A stretch of 64,000 bases of DNA. It comes from Stropharia rugosoannulata. Taxonomy: Eukaryota; Basidiomycota; Agaricomycetes; Agaricales; Strophariaceae. How positions within the stretch are numbered: position 1 is the first letter of the stretch; every line of letters begins with the position of its first letter. Positions 36,485-47,525 of the stretch are shown here, one piece after another. The notes under the pieces were generated by a model. It saw only the letters and a list, made by a program, of their open reading frames with translations. It was not told where the DNA came from and did not search any database. The translations under genes and the position numbers were made by a program. The stretch covers positions 372,001-436,000 of the forward strand of contig JANCIK010000011.1 of assembly GCA_028532985.1 (NCBI GenBank), read 5' to 3'.

Positions 36485-37715
36485 TTAGTAGGTCGGCAGA
36501 GGAGCTAAAGACTGGAAATCTTTCTCGTCTTTTGAGGTCTTTTTCATGACGCTTCGTATAAGTATACCGATACTGCATAGCGATACGATCACCATTTGCA
36601 AGACCAGTCCGAGCGAGTCTACATGCATTGGTCAGTTACCGCGAAACGGTCACAGTAAGTCAAATGAAACGCATACCGAGTAATATACCTACAAATCACC
36701 GAGCCGACAAGGTTAGCACGGGGTCCCACGAGAGACGCGCAACAATTTAACTCACCGAACGGTGGGTTCTGAACGAACAAACCCCTGATCTGGGGAAGCG
36801 TAAGTATGATAGTGAGCGGGAGCACAACAATGCCCTCGCCAAAGTCCTCGCCGAGGTGCGACAAAAGGGTGATATAAGCAACAAGCAATGTCAACAACCA
36901 ATTCACCGCGAAAAGTGAGATTGCGAAGAGCTTCGTCTGAGTCGTGCGCGTGAGCCCGAGCTCCGTCGTGCGGCTCTGCACCAGCGTGCCATTGAACACC
37001 GTCTGCGTCGCGCTCTCGAAAGACAGCGGAGTGAAGTTGTCCACCTCGTCCGTGAATGCGAGCCGCACTATGGGGAGCAACGTGTTGGTGCGCGCGTCGA
37101 GAACGAAGAAAGACGTTGTGGCATGGTAGTAATCGAACGGGTACCAGAACGCCTGGTCAAACACGTTGTGGATGCTCGGCAGAACCGCGACCTGGATGTC
37201 CAGCTGGTGCGTCTTGGTGAACTGGACCTGGTTCTGTACGCTGCAATAACCATTCAGTACTGTAGTGGATGATGTGCGATTAGGGTATATTTACAATACG
37301 GTAACATTTCCGGGGAGGAGGGGGTGCAGGTCGACGGGGTCGTAACTCGATTCCAGGACCCTACAAGTAGGAAGATTTTATACGTTGAGGGCTGTGATGC
37401 AAATAACGGGGAATGACTTCACAAACATACCCATCAACATAGATACTAAGCGGTATACTTGGCACGCCGCACGGCGGATTACCTTGATACGGGCCCTGGT
37501 TCTCCAACCGCAGCGCGCCGCACCCCCCAACGAGCCACGAGACGGTCACTGCGCGGCCAGGAATATCCACCTGGAACATGCGGCCTATTACAAAGAGCTA
37601 AAAGACAAGGAGGTTTCTCGCTCAGCAAGGTCAGTGAAGGTCTGCTACTACTTCCACGCACTGTATCCACCGAGTTATCAAGGAACCGTTCAATCGTCAC
37701 ATAGGACAGTGGCTG
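36485..37715 (-). pseudogene. Membrane protein gene, 5' end cut at the KDZ element boundary
   Basis: Minus-strand exons: one ending near 37,4xx in SIPLSIYVDG; one with YDPVDLHPLLPGNVTV; 37240-36756 with YPFDYYHATTSFF and three hydrophobic helices; a 12-base exon 36688-36677; and 36618-36485, ending QSLAPLPTY. The C-terminal order (NWLLTLLVAYITLL, PLTIILTLPQIRGLFVQNPPFG, ILLDSLGLVLQM) matches an uncharacterised fungal membrane family, possibly DUF4436-like. The readable part stays in phase. Going upstream it can be read to about 37,713 (PLSYVTIERFLDNS), where repeat sequence of the KDZ element begins. No start codon or N-terminal anchor helix is present, so the gene is probably truncated. Confidence 0.6.
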
Positions 37716-38115
37716 GGTACCGTAGTATACGGGACCTCAGTAAACTATTAGTATACCGTAGATCACGGGCCCATTTTCAACAAATGGCAACCTAGTATAA
37801 TACCGTGATCTACGGGGCTAATGGCAACCTATCTTAGTACCGTGTTTCACGGGGCCATTTTCAACAAATGGCATCCGCATAAATAGGTAGGTAAATCCGG
37901 CGGAACCAGAAAGTTAAATAATTAAAAAGCAGTAAAATTGGCGGCAATGTGCGTAAAAAGAGGTAAATTTGGCGGCATTATAATTTCCACAAAATGAATT
38001 CCGGCGGTTGTACTGAAAACACCATTTCTATCCGGCGGATATAGTCACATGATTTTCTCAAATTTCACGGGGCTAGTGGGAAATATTTTAATACCGTGTG
38101 CTATAGACTCATTTT
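37716..38115. repeat. Subterminal repeats of the KDZ element
   Basis: Repeats of the form TACCGT-N3-6-ACGGG(GCC), each a short near-palindrome, occur at about 37,717, 37,756, 37,803, 37,840 and in weaker form at 38,091. They are paired with CATTTTCAACAAATGGCA units at 37,771, 37,857 and 38,110. CCGGCGG and GGCGGC words are interspersed. This arrangement is typical of transposase-binding ends, although the exact terminal base is not fixed. Confidence 0.5.
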
Positions 38116-38402
38116 CAACAAATGGACTTGTGAGAGTTTCGATGAGCTGGCTGGAAAAAATCCGGCGGCGAGCTGATGGTGGATGAGAATGACCTGCTGC
38201 TCTTCCATTACTTATCCAAAGCTGATGGAATGTACCCAAACTGCCCAAAATACTTCCATCCAGCTATCCTTTACGGAGTGGACCAATTGGGTTACCAGGG
38301 GCATGTATTCCTTGCCTGGAACAGGGAATCATTTTAGCAGGTGAAGCTAAGTGGTCTGCCAATCCAGCAAACTGGCTTTGTCCGCCGGTGAATGCGATAT
38401 TC

Positions 38403-39075
38403 CCGGCGAGAACCTGGCGCAATTCAGCGTCAGAGGAGCGAAGAGAGTCGGTCACCAGCATCATAAGGGTTTTTGGAAGATTTGGATTTGATGCCTACAA
38501 CAGAGACATAACTCCAAATGTTACCCCATGATGGGTGTTTGTTCATTGCAAAACACCCCCAGCGACCAGGTGGAGCCGCCAGCCAAACAGCGCAAGTAGG
38601 CGGGGGCGGGGGCTCAAGGGGACCAAAAGGCGCAAAGCGGCGGGGTTGGGGGCGCGAAGAGGACCAAAAAGCCCAACGGGGCGGGTGCGGGGACCAAAAG
38701 GCGCAAAGGGGCGGGGGCAGGGGCCCAAGGGGGGCCAAAAGGCCCAAAGGGGCGGAGGCCCCCGCCCCTTTGCGCCTTTTGGTCCCCGCACCCGCCCCTT
38801 TGGGCTTTTTGGTCCTCTTCGCGCCCCCAACCCCGCCGCTTTGCGCCTTTTGGTCCCCTTGAGCCCCCGCCCCCGCCTACTTGCGCTGTTTGGCTGGCGG
38901 CTCCACCTGGTCGCTGGGGGTGTTTTGCAATGAACAAACACCCATCATGGGGTAACATTTGGAGTTATGTCTCTGTTGTAGGCATCAAATCCAAATCTTC
39001 CAAAAACCCTTATGATGCTGGTGACCGACTCTCTTCGCTCCTCTGACGCTGAATTGTGCCAGGTTCTTGCCAGAA
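38403..39075. repeat. Near-perfect ~0.68 kb palindrome
   Basis: The left arm (about 38,409-38,713) and right arm (about 38,761-39,065) are reverse complements with few mismatches. A weaker match continues outward for a few tens of bases. The ~45-base centre is an extra unit of a G/C-rich repeat (GGACCAAAAGGCGCAAAGGGGCGGG-type), present about three times per arm. Both strands show matching long open frames, an artefact of symmetry. It lies 0.5 kb upstream of K1. Its arms lack the CCGGCGG motif, whereas both flanks have it, so it may be a separate fold-back element nested inside the KDZ element. Confidence 0.8.
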
Positions 39076-39606
39076 ATATTCTACTGACACACGGAGATAG
39101 ATGGCCCTGCTGTGTCAATGGGTGCACATGCATGCAACACATCCGGCGGCAAAACCGCCGGATCCATCGCACCTTGACCCTTCCCTGATGTGAAACAATT
39201 CTGCAAATGCTTTTACTACTTCTGTCCTTTCCTACCTCAGCATCCTTTCCATACACCCTTGCATTATTTACTTAGGTCAAGAAAACCACTTTCAATGTTA
39301 CCTCAAGATGCAGCTATTATCAGTAATAATCGAGCTTTGTTAACACCTTATTGGTGGGGCTGATATAATGTAGGCCGGCGCATTATATAACACTAGGATG
39401 TGGCGCTGAGATCACGTAAGGCCGGCGGAAAGTGAACTTTAAATGTTCGAGCTATGTTGATTGGTGCCGTGGGAATGTTTGCTATTCTTTGTACAATGTT
39501 GAACTTTATAATAGCTCTAGGCGATCACCGGTTGTTTTCTTCTCTCCCACACCTTCATACTCTAAAAAAATCCCTCTCCTCCTCATTTTTCAAGTCTCGT
39601 CATCAA

Positions 39607-42066
39607 ATGGCCACCACATACAGCAACATGGAGCTCCGAGAGGCAATTCTTGCCTTCCACTTCGATTGCATCAAGGTTTGGGAGGGTGGGGAGCAGGTAT
39701 ACCTGCAAGAGAGGAAGAGGTTATGGAAGGCATTTGTGAGTATTGATTTCATTTATTATTGGATACTTACATTCTGTGAATAGATTGAACTTCGAGAACG
39801 CAAGAAGACCGCTGCCGGCCCTCGAATCGGGTGGACGCTGTACAGCTATATGCTGAAGCTTGTGTCGTCGGACTCGCCGGCGGATGGAAAGGAGGCGGAA
39901 GGTGTGAAGTGGGAACAGTGGAGAGGAATGGTCGAGGGAGGGCTGTATGTCCTGAGGCGAGAGGACCAGGCCAAGGTTGAGGTTGAACAGTCAAGCCTCC
40001 CTGTCATTAGTAAGTCCTGTTTCATTCATTAATACATTATACTAATTATTCCGTAGAAAAACGGCCAGATATTGTGAAGGCCAGGGCACCAGTTCCGGCG
40101 GCTCAGCCGGCGGTGCAACCGACTGCGTTTCCCGCGCCAGTCCCCATCCCAACCCGTGCGCCAGTCCCAATCCCTGCCACTGTCCCTACACCTGCGCCCG
40201 TGCCAACGCCCGCGCCCACTCTGCCTGCAGCGCCCGTGCCAACCCCTGCCCCTATCACGGCCCCAGCGCCTGTGCCAATGCCTGCCCCTATCCTGGCCCC
40301 AGAGCCCGTGCCAATGCCCGCTCCCATCCTGCCCCCAGCGCCCGCTCCCATCCCGCCCCCAGTCCCCGTGCCAACGCCCGCTGGGCCTATCCCGTCCCCG
40401 GCCCCCGCGTCTATCCCGCCTCCAGCGCCCGTGCAAATGCCCGTGCAAATCCCGGCCCCCGCGCCCGTGCCAATGTCCGCACCGGAGCAACCCTCAGGTG
40501 CAGCGCATGTCTCCCCCTCTCCGCCGGCCAAGAAACAAGAAACTGGCGGAGAGGGAGAAGACCCCATCCCCAACCGGTGCACATCCGGCAGCATTCCAAG
40601 ATGTTGTCCAGCCGCAGAGGAAGGTCGTGGTCGAGGTGCCCAAGGGCAAGAAGACGCAGGGGAAGAATGCAAAGGGACCCGCAACGCAGCCGGCAGTTGC
40701 GGGTCCCTCCAGACTTCCGCCGGTTCGAGCAAGCGAAACCTTAAGTGATGACGACGAAGACCTGCCCCTGGCTCGTACTGTGAAAGTCAAGGGAAAGGGA
40801 AAAGGAAAGGCAAGGGCAATGGAGGTGGATGAACCCAGCCCGCGGGCGGCAGCGACCCCAGCCAGGAGAAGCAGGAGCAGGAAGACCGAAGACGAAGACA
40901 GCGACGTTCCGCCGGCCGCCGGCAAGGGGAAAGCAAAGGGCAAGGGCTCGCGTTTGAAGGGGTTGCCCATCCCTGAGGGCTGTTATGCAAGCCAGACTCC
41001 CTGCTGGTCTTGCATCAACCGCGGGACGACCTGTCACGTCGAGTCGCCGGAACACGAGGCCGCTATGCTCGAGGACCCCATCAAGCCCTGCACGACATGC
41101 CAGCTATACAAGAAGCCTTGCTTGAAGACAGCCGGTGCGATCACCCTCGACGACAAGGTCAAGCTGTGGGTAAAGCACCTCACGCGATTCATCACCCCAG
41201 ATGGGGCACGGGCGTTCCCCACACCGACAACTGTGGGAGATACCCTCCTACTGACTCTTGACGCGGTGCAGAAGGCAGTGTCAGGCCTCGAGAATGGCGT
41301 CGACGAAATCAGCACCGAAGTTCAGGCAGTGCAGAAGCAGCACAAGGCGCTATCGAAGAAGTTTGAAGATGGCGTCATCGCGATCGAAAACGCCGAGGAC
41401 AAGGTCGAGACGGTGGAGAAGAAGGTGGAGACGATGCAGGCGGCGATAACAGAGCATGGTGAGATGCTCCTCCACATTGTGGAGGGGCAGGCAGCCTTTG
41501 TGACGCTGTTGAGGGCTTTGGGGCGAAAGGTGGGCGGAACCGATCCCGAGTTCCGCCGGGAAGACAATGGCGCATCGAGACAGGACAACTTGCAAAAGTT
41601 GTTCCCAATCTCGATGGCAATATTCAAGCGTCAAGATGCTCATGCCGCCGCCGGACGTACACCGGCGGATGCAGGCACCATTCCCCCACCACCACCCATT
41701 GCTGCCCCGACACCACCCGCCCCCACAACAAAGGCAAGGTCAAGTTCACCACCAGCACCATCTGCTCACGAGGACATGGAGGATGACAATGAGGAGCATG
41801 AGCTGGAACAGGATGGCGAGGATGACGACGACGATGACACCGCCGGCGAGGACGACAGACAAGCAGAGGAGTCAATTTCGCGGGCTGGCAAGAAGGCCCT
41901 GCAAGGGAGTCCGAAGCACACCCGTAGTAAGACAAAGGCAAAGGTGAAGGCAGCAGCAGTACGTGTGCCCAAGGCGAAGGACACTGCCGGGAACAAACGT
42001 GCGCATGAGGAAGGTGACGCTGATCCGCCGGCGAAGAGGGTGCGAGGTCGTCGCGCGAACAAGTGA
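39607..42066 (+). CDS. K1: KDZ-linked protein with Zn2Cys6-like cluster and coiled coil
   Basis: Exons 39607-39735 and 39784-40009, then from 40057. The N-terminal ~120 residues (MATTYSNMELREAILAFHFD) look helical. A long Pro/Ala/Val repeat follows, then a Lys/Gly-rich basic stretch. A six-cysteine cluster has codons at 41002, 41011, 41032, 41089, 41098 and 41119, that is C-x2-C-x6-C-x18-C-x2-C-x6-C. A heptad-rich coiled coil covers about 41,260-41,520, then an acidic block, and the tail AKRVRGRRANK. The cysteine spacing fits the fungal Zn2Cys6 cluster except for a long middle loop and few basic residues. The reading frame moves by one base between ~40,490 and ~40,600. A 94-base intron 40498-40591 would repair it in phase, but its splice sites are weak, so a frameshift is also possible. 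Probably nuclear and DNA-binding (inferred). Confidence 0.65.
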
Positions 42067-42270
42067 TAGATTGCTTGTTCCCTGTCTGGTATCTTGTGGG
42101 CATTTGGCCCTTTTTTTTATATTACATTTTGTTCCCGTAGTCAGTTGAGCTCTTGACCCAGAGTCAAGGGCAAATTCATATTTTTGTGTTTGGCAGAGAA
42201 TATAAGTCTATTAAGTAAATTAAGAACAAGCAACATTAATGTCTAGCAGACTTCTTGTTGCTCGACTTGG

Positions 42271-44499
42271 TCATACTTTGTGTGTGCAATCCGTCCGCGG
42301 AATTTTCGTGTTTGAACGTGTTGAACGGCGGAAAGTCTTACCAACTACAATCTCTCGCCTATGTCGCTTCCCCCTGCCTTTGTTCTCCTTGTCATCATTC
42401 TCTTCACCACCTGCTACTTTCTTCGCCTTCAATTTGCTTTTCCCTCCGATATTGGATACATCACGAAGTCCAGGTGGTCTACCCCTTCCCCAGTGGCGGG
42501 CCGGCGGAATATCAATGTTCTTGACAGCTATTGCGGACTTGGGTGGCTCAGGTGATTGTGCATTCTCGTCAGCAGTGCTGTCTTGCCCACTTGAATTGGT
42601 CTGCTGGTGAGTACCCATGGATACATCGCTATCTGCATTAGACTCTGTGGTAGCAGCTTTCTCTTTTCCCTTATCTTTCTTTGGCTTCAAAATGAAGTTG
42701 GTCGCCACAAAACGCTTATGGACCTTCTTGACCTTCTGCCGCCGGATCGATTCCGTCCCTGAAGAATCGCTCTCATGAGTTTTCACCTCATCTTTCCGTC
42801 GCAGTCGACGCCTGGGTGAGGGTGCAATGTCATCATCTGGCTGATGATCATCACAAACAGGATCGGCCGGCGGAATTTCTTCCAATGATGATGATGATGA
42901 ATATAATGATGAGTTTTCTGCATAGTCTGCCTGACGCTCCAGCTCGGAAAGTCCAATATCCTCTTCTACCGGCCTACCCATGTCCGGCGGAGGAATTGAG
43001 AATGTTGTAAATATATCTGCGGGATAGACTGCAGGGATACAAGTCATCTTCTCACCGATAACAGCTTTGAATTTAAATGGAATTTGATTAGCAGACTGTC
43101 GCCGGCGGATGAGATCGAGAATTGCAAATGCCGTTTCCCTTGTGTACTTGGACGGATCTTTGAATGTCACCCCACGAGGCATATAGAGTGGGTCTACTAA
43201 CTCTTGCCAAGCATCAGCCTTTGCCAGATGTGTATAGGGTGGTCCCCTCGACGACTGTGTTGCTAGACCTGTGACAGGTTAGACTATCGTCTCCCCAACA
43301 AATAAATATGTGCTTACAGTAATGTAAACCATAATATTTTCGTATCATTCCTTGCATGACCCTGACACTTTCCTTTCGTACCTTCGGATTGTATGACGGC
43401 ACCCAAGGGAGACCAGATGGATGTGTATTACTCCTACCCCCTGCATGGTTAGGGTCGCCGGCGGAGCTATGTTTGAGTTCAGTGATGTGTTCAATATATT
43501 TGATATAACTGGCCCGGATGCCATCATATGCAGCCGGATCAAATTCTTGGAAGCTTGGGAAATGCATTGGCGCATTGGGCTGCACAACCTGTGTGTCATA
43601 ACTCGAAGGCAGTCAGGGCCTAGTGCATATATGTAGTCATAATTATTACATACTACACTGTGAATGTCGCATTCCCGTCAGGTTTGGTGAATGTTGTGAT
43701 CCAGAAGGAGCGTACACCCATGCTATCGAACATCTTCTTGTCAACCTCACGACAAATGTCTGCACAATGTTTTACAGCCTGTCTAAAAACATATCAGAAT
43801 GAAGCCGCTGCTCAGACAATTCACATACTTGGCTTGGACATCCGGCGGAACACCCTTTGCTTTCCACTCCGAGACCTCATTTTGATACTCGGCTCGCTCC
43901 TCTTCCGTAAGCATTTCCTTGATATATTTCTTCGCCCCTGCATAGTACCTGATCCAGGATCGGCTGCTATAGCCAGCACCAAGGGAGGCGGTCTTGGCGT
44001 CATCATCGCCAGATTCCGCCGGATCGTCCGCCGGATCGGGAATGAGATCTTCATCAGAATCGGCAGCTGCCTCTCGCGCTCGACGCTTTGCTTCTTCCTC
44101 AATCTCCTTGCTTTTGTGCGCTATCAGTACTGAATCGAAAGTGACTTCCATATTAAAGCCTTTGATTTTCATACGTCTGGAGGTCTTTCCATTGTTCTTA
44201 AACCAATTAAATATTGACTGAAAGTATCGACATTGAGTAATGTGCACATAATATAATATTGTACTTGCCTTTTTCTTCTTCTTCCACTCTTCCTGGACCT
44301 TATCGTTGAAATCTGGATTGTTTCTCTGGTACCTTGTGCCCCACAGTGCCTTGATCATTTTGATAACCTTCTCAGCAACAAATGTTCCCTTTCTCTCCTT
44401 CACCTGTGCACGATAACCCTCAACATTGCTTCGTAGAATTTTCAATTCTTGTGCAGTCCAGATGTATGTCGATGCAGCAGTTTCTACAGGTAGTGTCAT
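42271..44499 (-). CDS. K2: KDZ-linked nuclear-type protein with AT-hook-like motif
   Basis: Exons 44499-43825, 43778-43659, 43588-43318 and 43268-42271 join in phase to about 687 residues. Inside exon 1, GCAAGT...CAG (51 bases, about 44,270-44,220) could be a GC-AG intron; it is in frame and stop-free, so both forms are readable. The first ~220 residues are charged and helical (MTLPVETAASTYIWTAQELK). The middle is conserved-looking and rich in aromatics. The C-terminal third is acidic/basic low complexity with RRRLRRKDE, KPKKDKGKEK and an AT-hook-like GRGRPPG. It is convergent with K1 (205 bases apart) and divergent from the transposase (172 bases between starts), which implies a shared promoter with K3. 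No enzyme motif was seen. Confidence 0.6.
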
Positions 44500-44671
44500 T
44501 GGAGGAGGGGTATAAATTGGTTCGATGAATGGATGTCACAATGGTATACGCAGTATATATATACATACAGACATGTGTATCGATATCGATTATTATGAAG
44601 CAGTACACATGTGGCATTGGTTTCTTAATATAAGGTCGAACACCAAATGCACATGCAACTGTCTACTCCCA

Positions 44672-46297
44672 ATGTGCCGTGTCCGTATAACCCAGCACAA
44701 TGTTCCCAATCAAGCTGGTGGCATCCAGATAGAAGAGCGGGACCATAGAGGAAAGGTCATCACAAAGAAGCGTAAACGTGGTGGTGAACCTGTCGCAGAG
44801 AATGTAGCACCGACTATTCCTGCTATTCCTGCTATTCCAGACGTTCCACCAGGCTTTGAACCACAGGAAGTACCTGACCGTCTTGACTATGCTGGAGATA
44901 TAACTGAGGATCAGGTTATCGAAAACCTACAAAACTTGGATCTACCAGTATATAGAGGCAAGGTATGTTATATCACCCACATGTAATGCACACTGCATAT
45001 ATTAAATCGTGCAGTCGCAAAACGATTTTCTTAGAGAATGGCTGGTCAGAAGGGATACCCACTTGAAGATTGTTATGGCATCCCATGCACCTGCCAGAGG
45101 GATCGATACATGCAATGCCTGCAATGCACCTGCTGCCAAATGGAAGTGTAGGGCATGTTTTGGAGGACGACTCTTATGCACGACATGTTGCCGGCGGACT
45201 CATGATTTCATGCCATTTCATCGTATTCTTCGTTGGGATGGTAGTGCTTTCACACCGGCGGCGCTATGGCAAGTCGGTGTAAAGCTTCATCTTGGCCATC
45301 AAGGAAATAGATGTCCTAATACAATGGTCGACTACAATGATATACAAGAAATGCAAGAGGCACAGTATGGAGATGAACATGAAGGCGATATCTGCCGGGC
45401 TTACAATGCTGGTCTGCAACCTGAAGCTGAGGAAGGTGCCAATGAATATATTGATGAAGACACAATTGTGTTTGATATTGATGTTACTTACCCTCGAGTC
45501 TTACCGAGGCCAGCCCAACATGATACCCATGGTAATCCATTTGTTACAATTGTCGAAGTAAATGGAATCCATCACCTGCCGGCTGCCAAATGTCACTGCA
45601 ACAATCAGCCGCCGGAGGATAACCAATACATGCAGCTGGCACTATTCCCAACCTCTTTCGATGTGGTCAAGACTGTCTTCACATTTGCTGTTCTTCGAGA
45701 CTTCAGGCTGTCTAACCTGGAGTGCAAGACATCTGCATATCAGTATTACACGAAGCTCCGCTGGTTGACCTGCCCAGCCTTCCCACAAGCAGTATTGGAT
45801 CGATACCGTGAGCTCCGCCGGCTGAGTAGACAATTTCGCAACATAAAGATGTGGACCATGCATGGCCGAGCTCATGGACTATGGCGCCCAAACCCTGACC
45901 CACCAGCTATCCCGGAAGTGCGGATTCTTGCTGATAATGAAATACCAAATGAGGATATTATGCCTCCACCAGTTGCAGAACAGTCTGAATCAGACAGTGA
46001 AGATGAGGCACCAGAAAACGCTGCCGGTAACACCACCGGAGGGATTAAAATGACACCATCGATGTACGGCGATATACTGGCTCTATTTTGCCCTGCTTGT
46101 CCTCAACCAGAAATCAACCTCCCTGAAGACTGGAAAGAGAATGACAAGAAGTTTCTTTTTATTCGCAAGTACTGTGCTGATGGGAACTTCAAGGCTGACC
46201 ATTTAAATCAAAAGAATGCCCATGATGATATTGATCTGACAGCCGGCCAGGCATTCATGACAGCCGCCGGTCCATACCAGGAGCATTTGAAGGACGC
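44672..46297 (+). CDS. K3: KDZ transposase, N-terminal part with CxC2-type cysteine cluster; interrupted
   Basis: Exons 44672-44962 and 45015 onward. Residues ~100-150 carry C-x2-C ... C-x2-C ... LLCTTCCRR, then HDFMPFHRILRWDG and LHLGHQGNRCPN, the typical CxC2-type cluster of KDZ transposases. A second set, HCNN...LFPTSFDVVKTVFTFAVL...YYTKLRWLT, follows. Later, LFCPACPQPEINLPEDW and YCADGNFKADH are the approach to the catalytic region. The frame then runs into the LTR at 46,298 and stops at 46,316. The catalytic core itself is missing here and is expected after the right LTR outside the window. The protein would cut and move the element. It is inactive as it stands. Confidence 0.85.
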
Positions 46298-47511
46298 TGA
46301 GAGGTCTACTGCGTAGCTAGACTCGAAATCGCGAAACACAACACACACACACACCCAGTGGAGCGAGATCCTATCCCTTAGATCGAGCGAACGCCCTCAA
46401 CTAAATGGTAGTATAATCTATGCTCTGCTCTGGTTCCCGTTCTGGGCGTGCGATGCGCACACCTCATGTCCTCTAGTCTTTGTAATAGCAAGTAGTGCCT
46501 GCAAGTTCGTTTGTAAGGAGGGGTTTAATTCTAGTAAATCTCAGATAGAGCCCGGTTGCTAGTGGCGTGCGCAAAGCAAAATGATAAATGAAATAAGTTG
46601 TTTTTAGCGAACGGCTTCGCTGCGCGCACTTCCGGGTCCGGTGACCTCGTACGATGCGCGGACTCTCCAAAGTCCAATAATCCAAGACTCTCCAAAGTCT
46701 TTCACCCGGCGGTGCAGTCTCACAGTCTAAACACTACAGTGCGAGTTTCCGTACACAGTTGTACTGACTCCTCACTGAGCTCTCCAAATGACCCGGTGGT
46801 CAGAAGCTATCCAAAACTCCTATGATTCACAAACACTTCACAGTTAAAACCCTAACAAAAGCTAAACACAGCCCGCTGACGGCCTGGGACAGAACCCAGC
46901 ACACAGATCTAGTGGGTAGACAATTGCTTAAATTACTATAGACAAGGATACAGGTTTATATGTGATGCGCGCATGTGTACTAATAATAAGGTAAAGTAAA
47001 TACTAGCAACGCGCGGCCAAAGGTCCGTGCATCGCATCTGGGCTTCCCTTCGAGTGTCCTGATCCCTTGGCATTCGCTGCGCGCATGTCGTTCATTCCCT
47101 CGGGCTTTTGCGCGTCTTTTGATGCGCGCCGCCACGGTCACATGATGTGTGGACTTAGACAAATTCTGCCTTTGCGATGCGCGCATATGAGATACGCGCA
47201 CAGCCCTTCACACCGCCTTTGGTATCCGCTCAGCTGTACTCACACCGCTCTTTGCTGGTGCTTAACCGTTCTACGCTTTCCTGATCGCTCGCACAGACGG
47301 CCAAACTATGCACTCTAGACTGTGCAGCTCGCTGACCAATCCTTCTCGCGATACAGTGCGCGCAGGCGCTTGCAGTCATGATGCTCGCGCGCTGATAGCT
47401 ATAGACTATGAGGCAGGCTCAACTCTAGTCTCTCTGTGTTTCCCGCGCGCAGCTATCCCACTAACGGACCTTCTAACTGTTTACACCCGTAGCCAAAAAG
47501 CAGCCCTGTCA
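46298..47511 (-). repeat. 3' LTR of the gypsy element (complete, 1,214 bases)
   Basis: It begins TGAGAGGTCTACTGCG and ends CCCTGTCA on the plus strand, so TG...CA on either strand. The same sequence starts again at 63,461. Over the 540 bases visible in both copies I count roughly twenty substitutions and two small indels, concentrated near 46,560-46,590. The LTR carries TGCGCGCA at 46621, 46966, 47079, 47178 and 47357. Its left edge cuts the KDZ transposase. The flanking five bases are GACGC; the matching duplication would lie beyond the window. Confidence 0.9.
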
Positions 47512-47525
47512 TCTCCCCCCCACTA
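47512..47525 (-). other. Polypurine tract for plus-strand priming
   Basis: Plus strand TCTCCCCCCCACTA, i.e. minus-strand AGTGGGGGGGAGA, directly adjoins the LTR start TGACAGGG on the minus strand. The position and G/A-run composition are as expected for a retroelement PPT. Confidence 0.8.

Larger units (their letters stand above)
37716..46297 (+). mobile_element. KDZ-type DNA transposon, left part; right part displaced beyond the gypsy insertion
   Basis: The limits are inferred. The left limit is where the membrane gene stops and short TACCGT...ACGGGGCC repeats start. The right limit in the window is the LTR of the gypsy element at 46,298, which interrupts the transposase. Contents are a subterminal repeat region, a long palindrome, accessory gene K1 (plus), K2 (minus, convergent with K1) and transposase K3 (plus, divergent from K2). 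CCGGCGG or CCGCCGG occurs about 34 times between 37,897 and 46,270 by hand count. KDZ elements (Kyakuja-Dileera-Zisupton) are known to have expanded in mushroom fungi. The other end should lie beyond position 64,000. Confidence 0.75.

Noticed and set aside
40156..40570. Long open frame rich in Arg/Pro/Gln/Leu upstream of K1's basic region
   Set aside because: It is the out-of-frame reading of the Pro-Val-Pro-Ala repeat. The composition of the other frame and its continuity with the first two exons show that one is real.
46706..46712. One CCGGCGG inside the left LTR as evidence that the gypsy element shares the KDZ motif
   Set aside because: The other LTR has CCGGCAG at this place and no other gypsy copies of the word were noticed, so it is best explained by chance.
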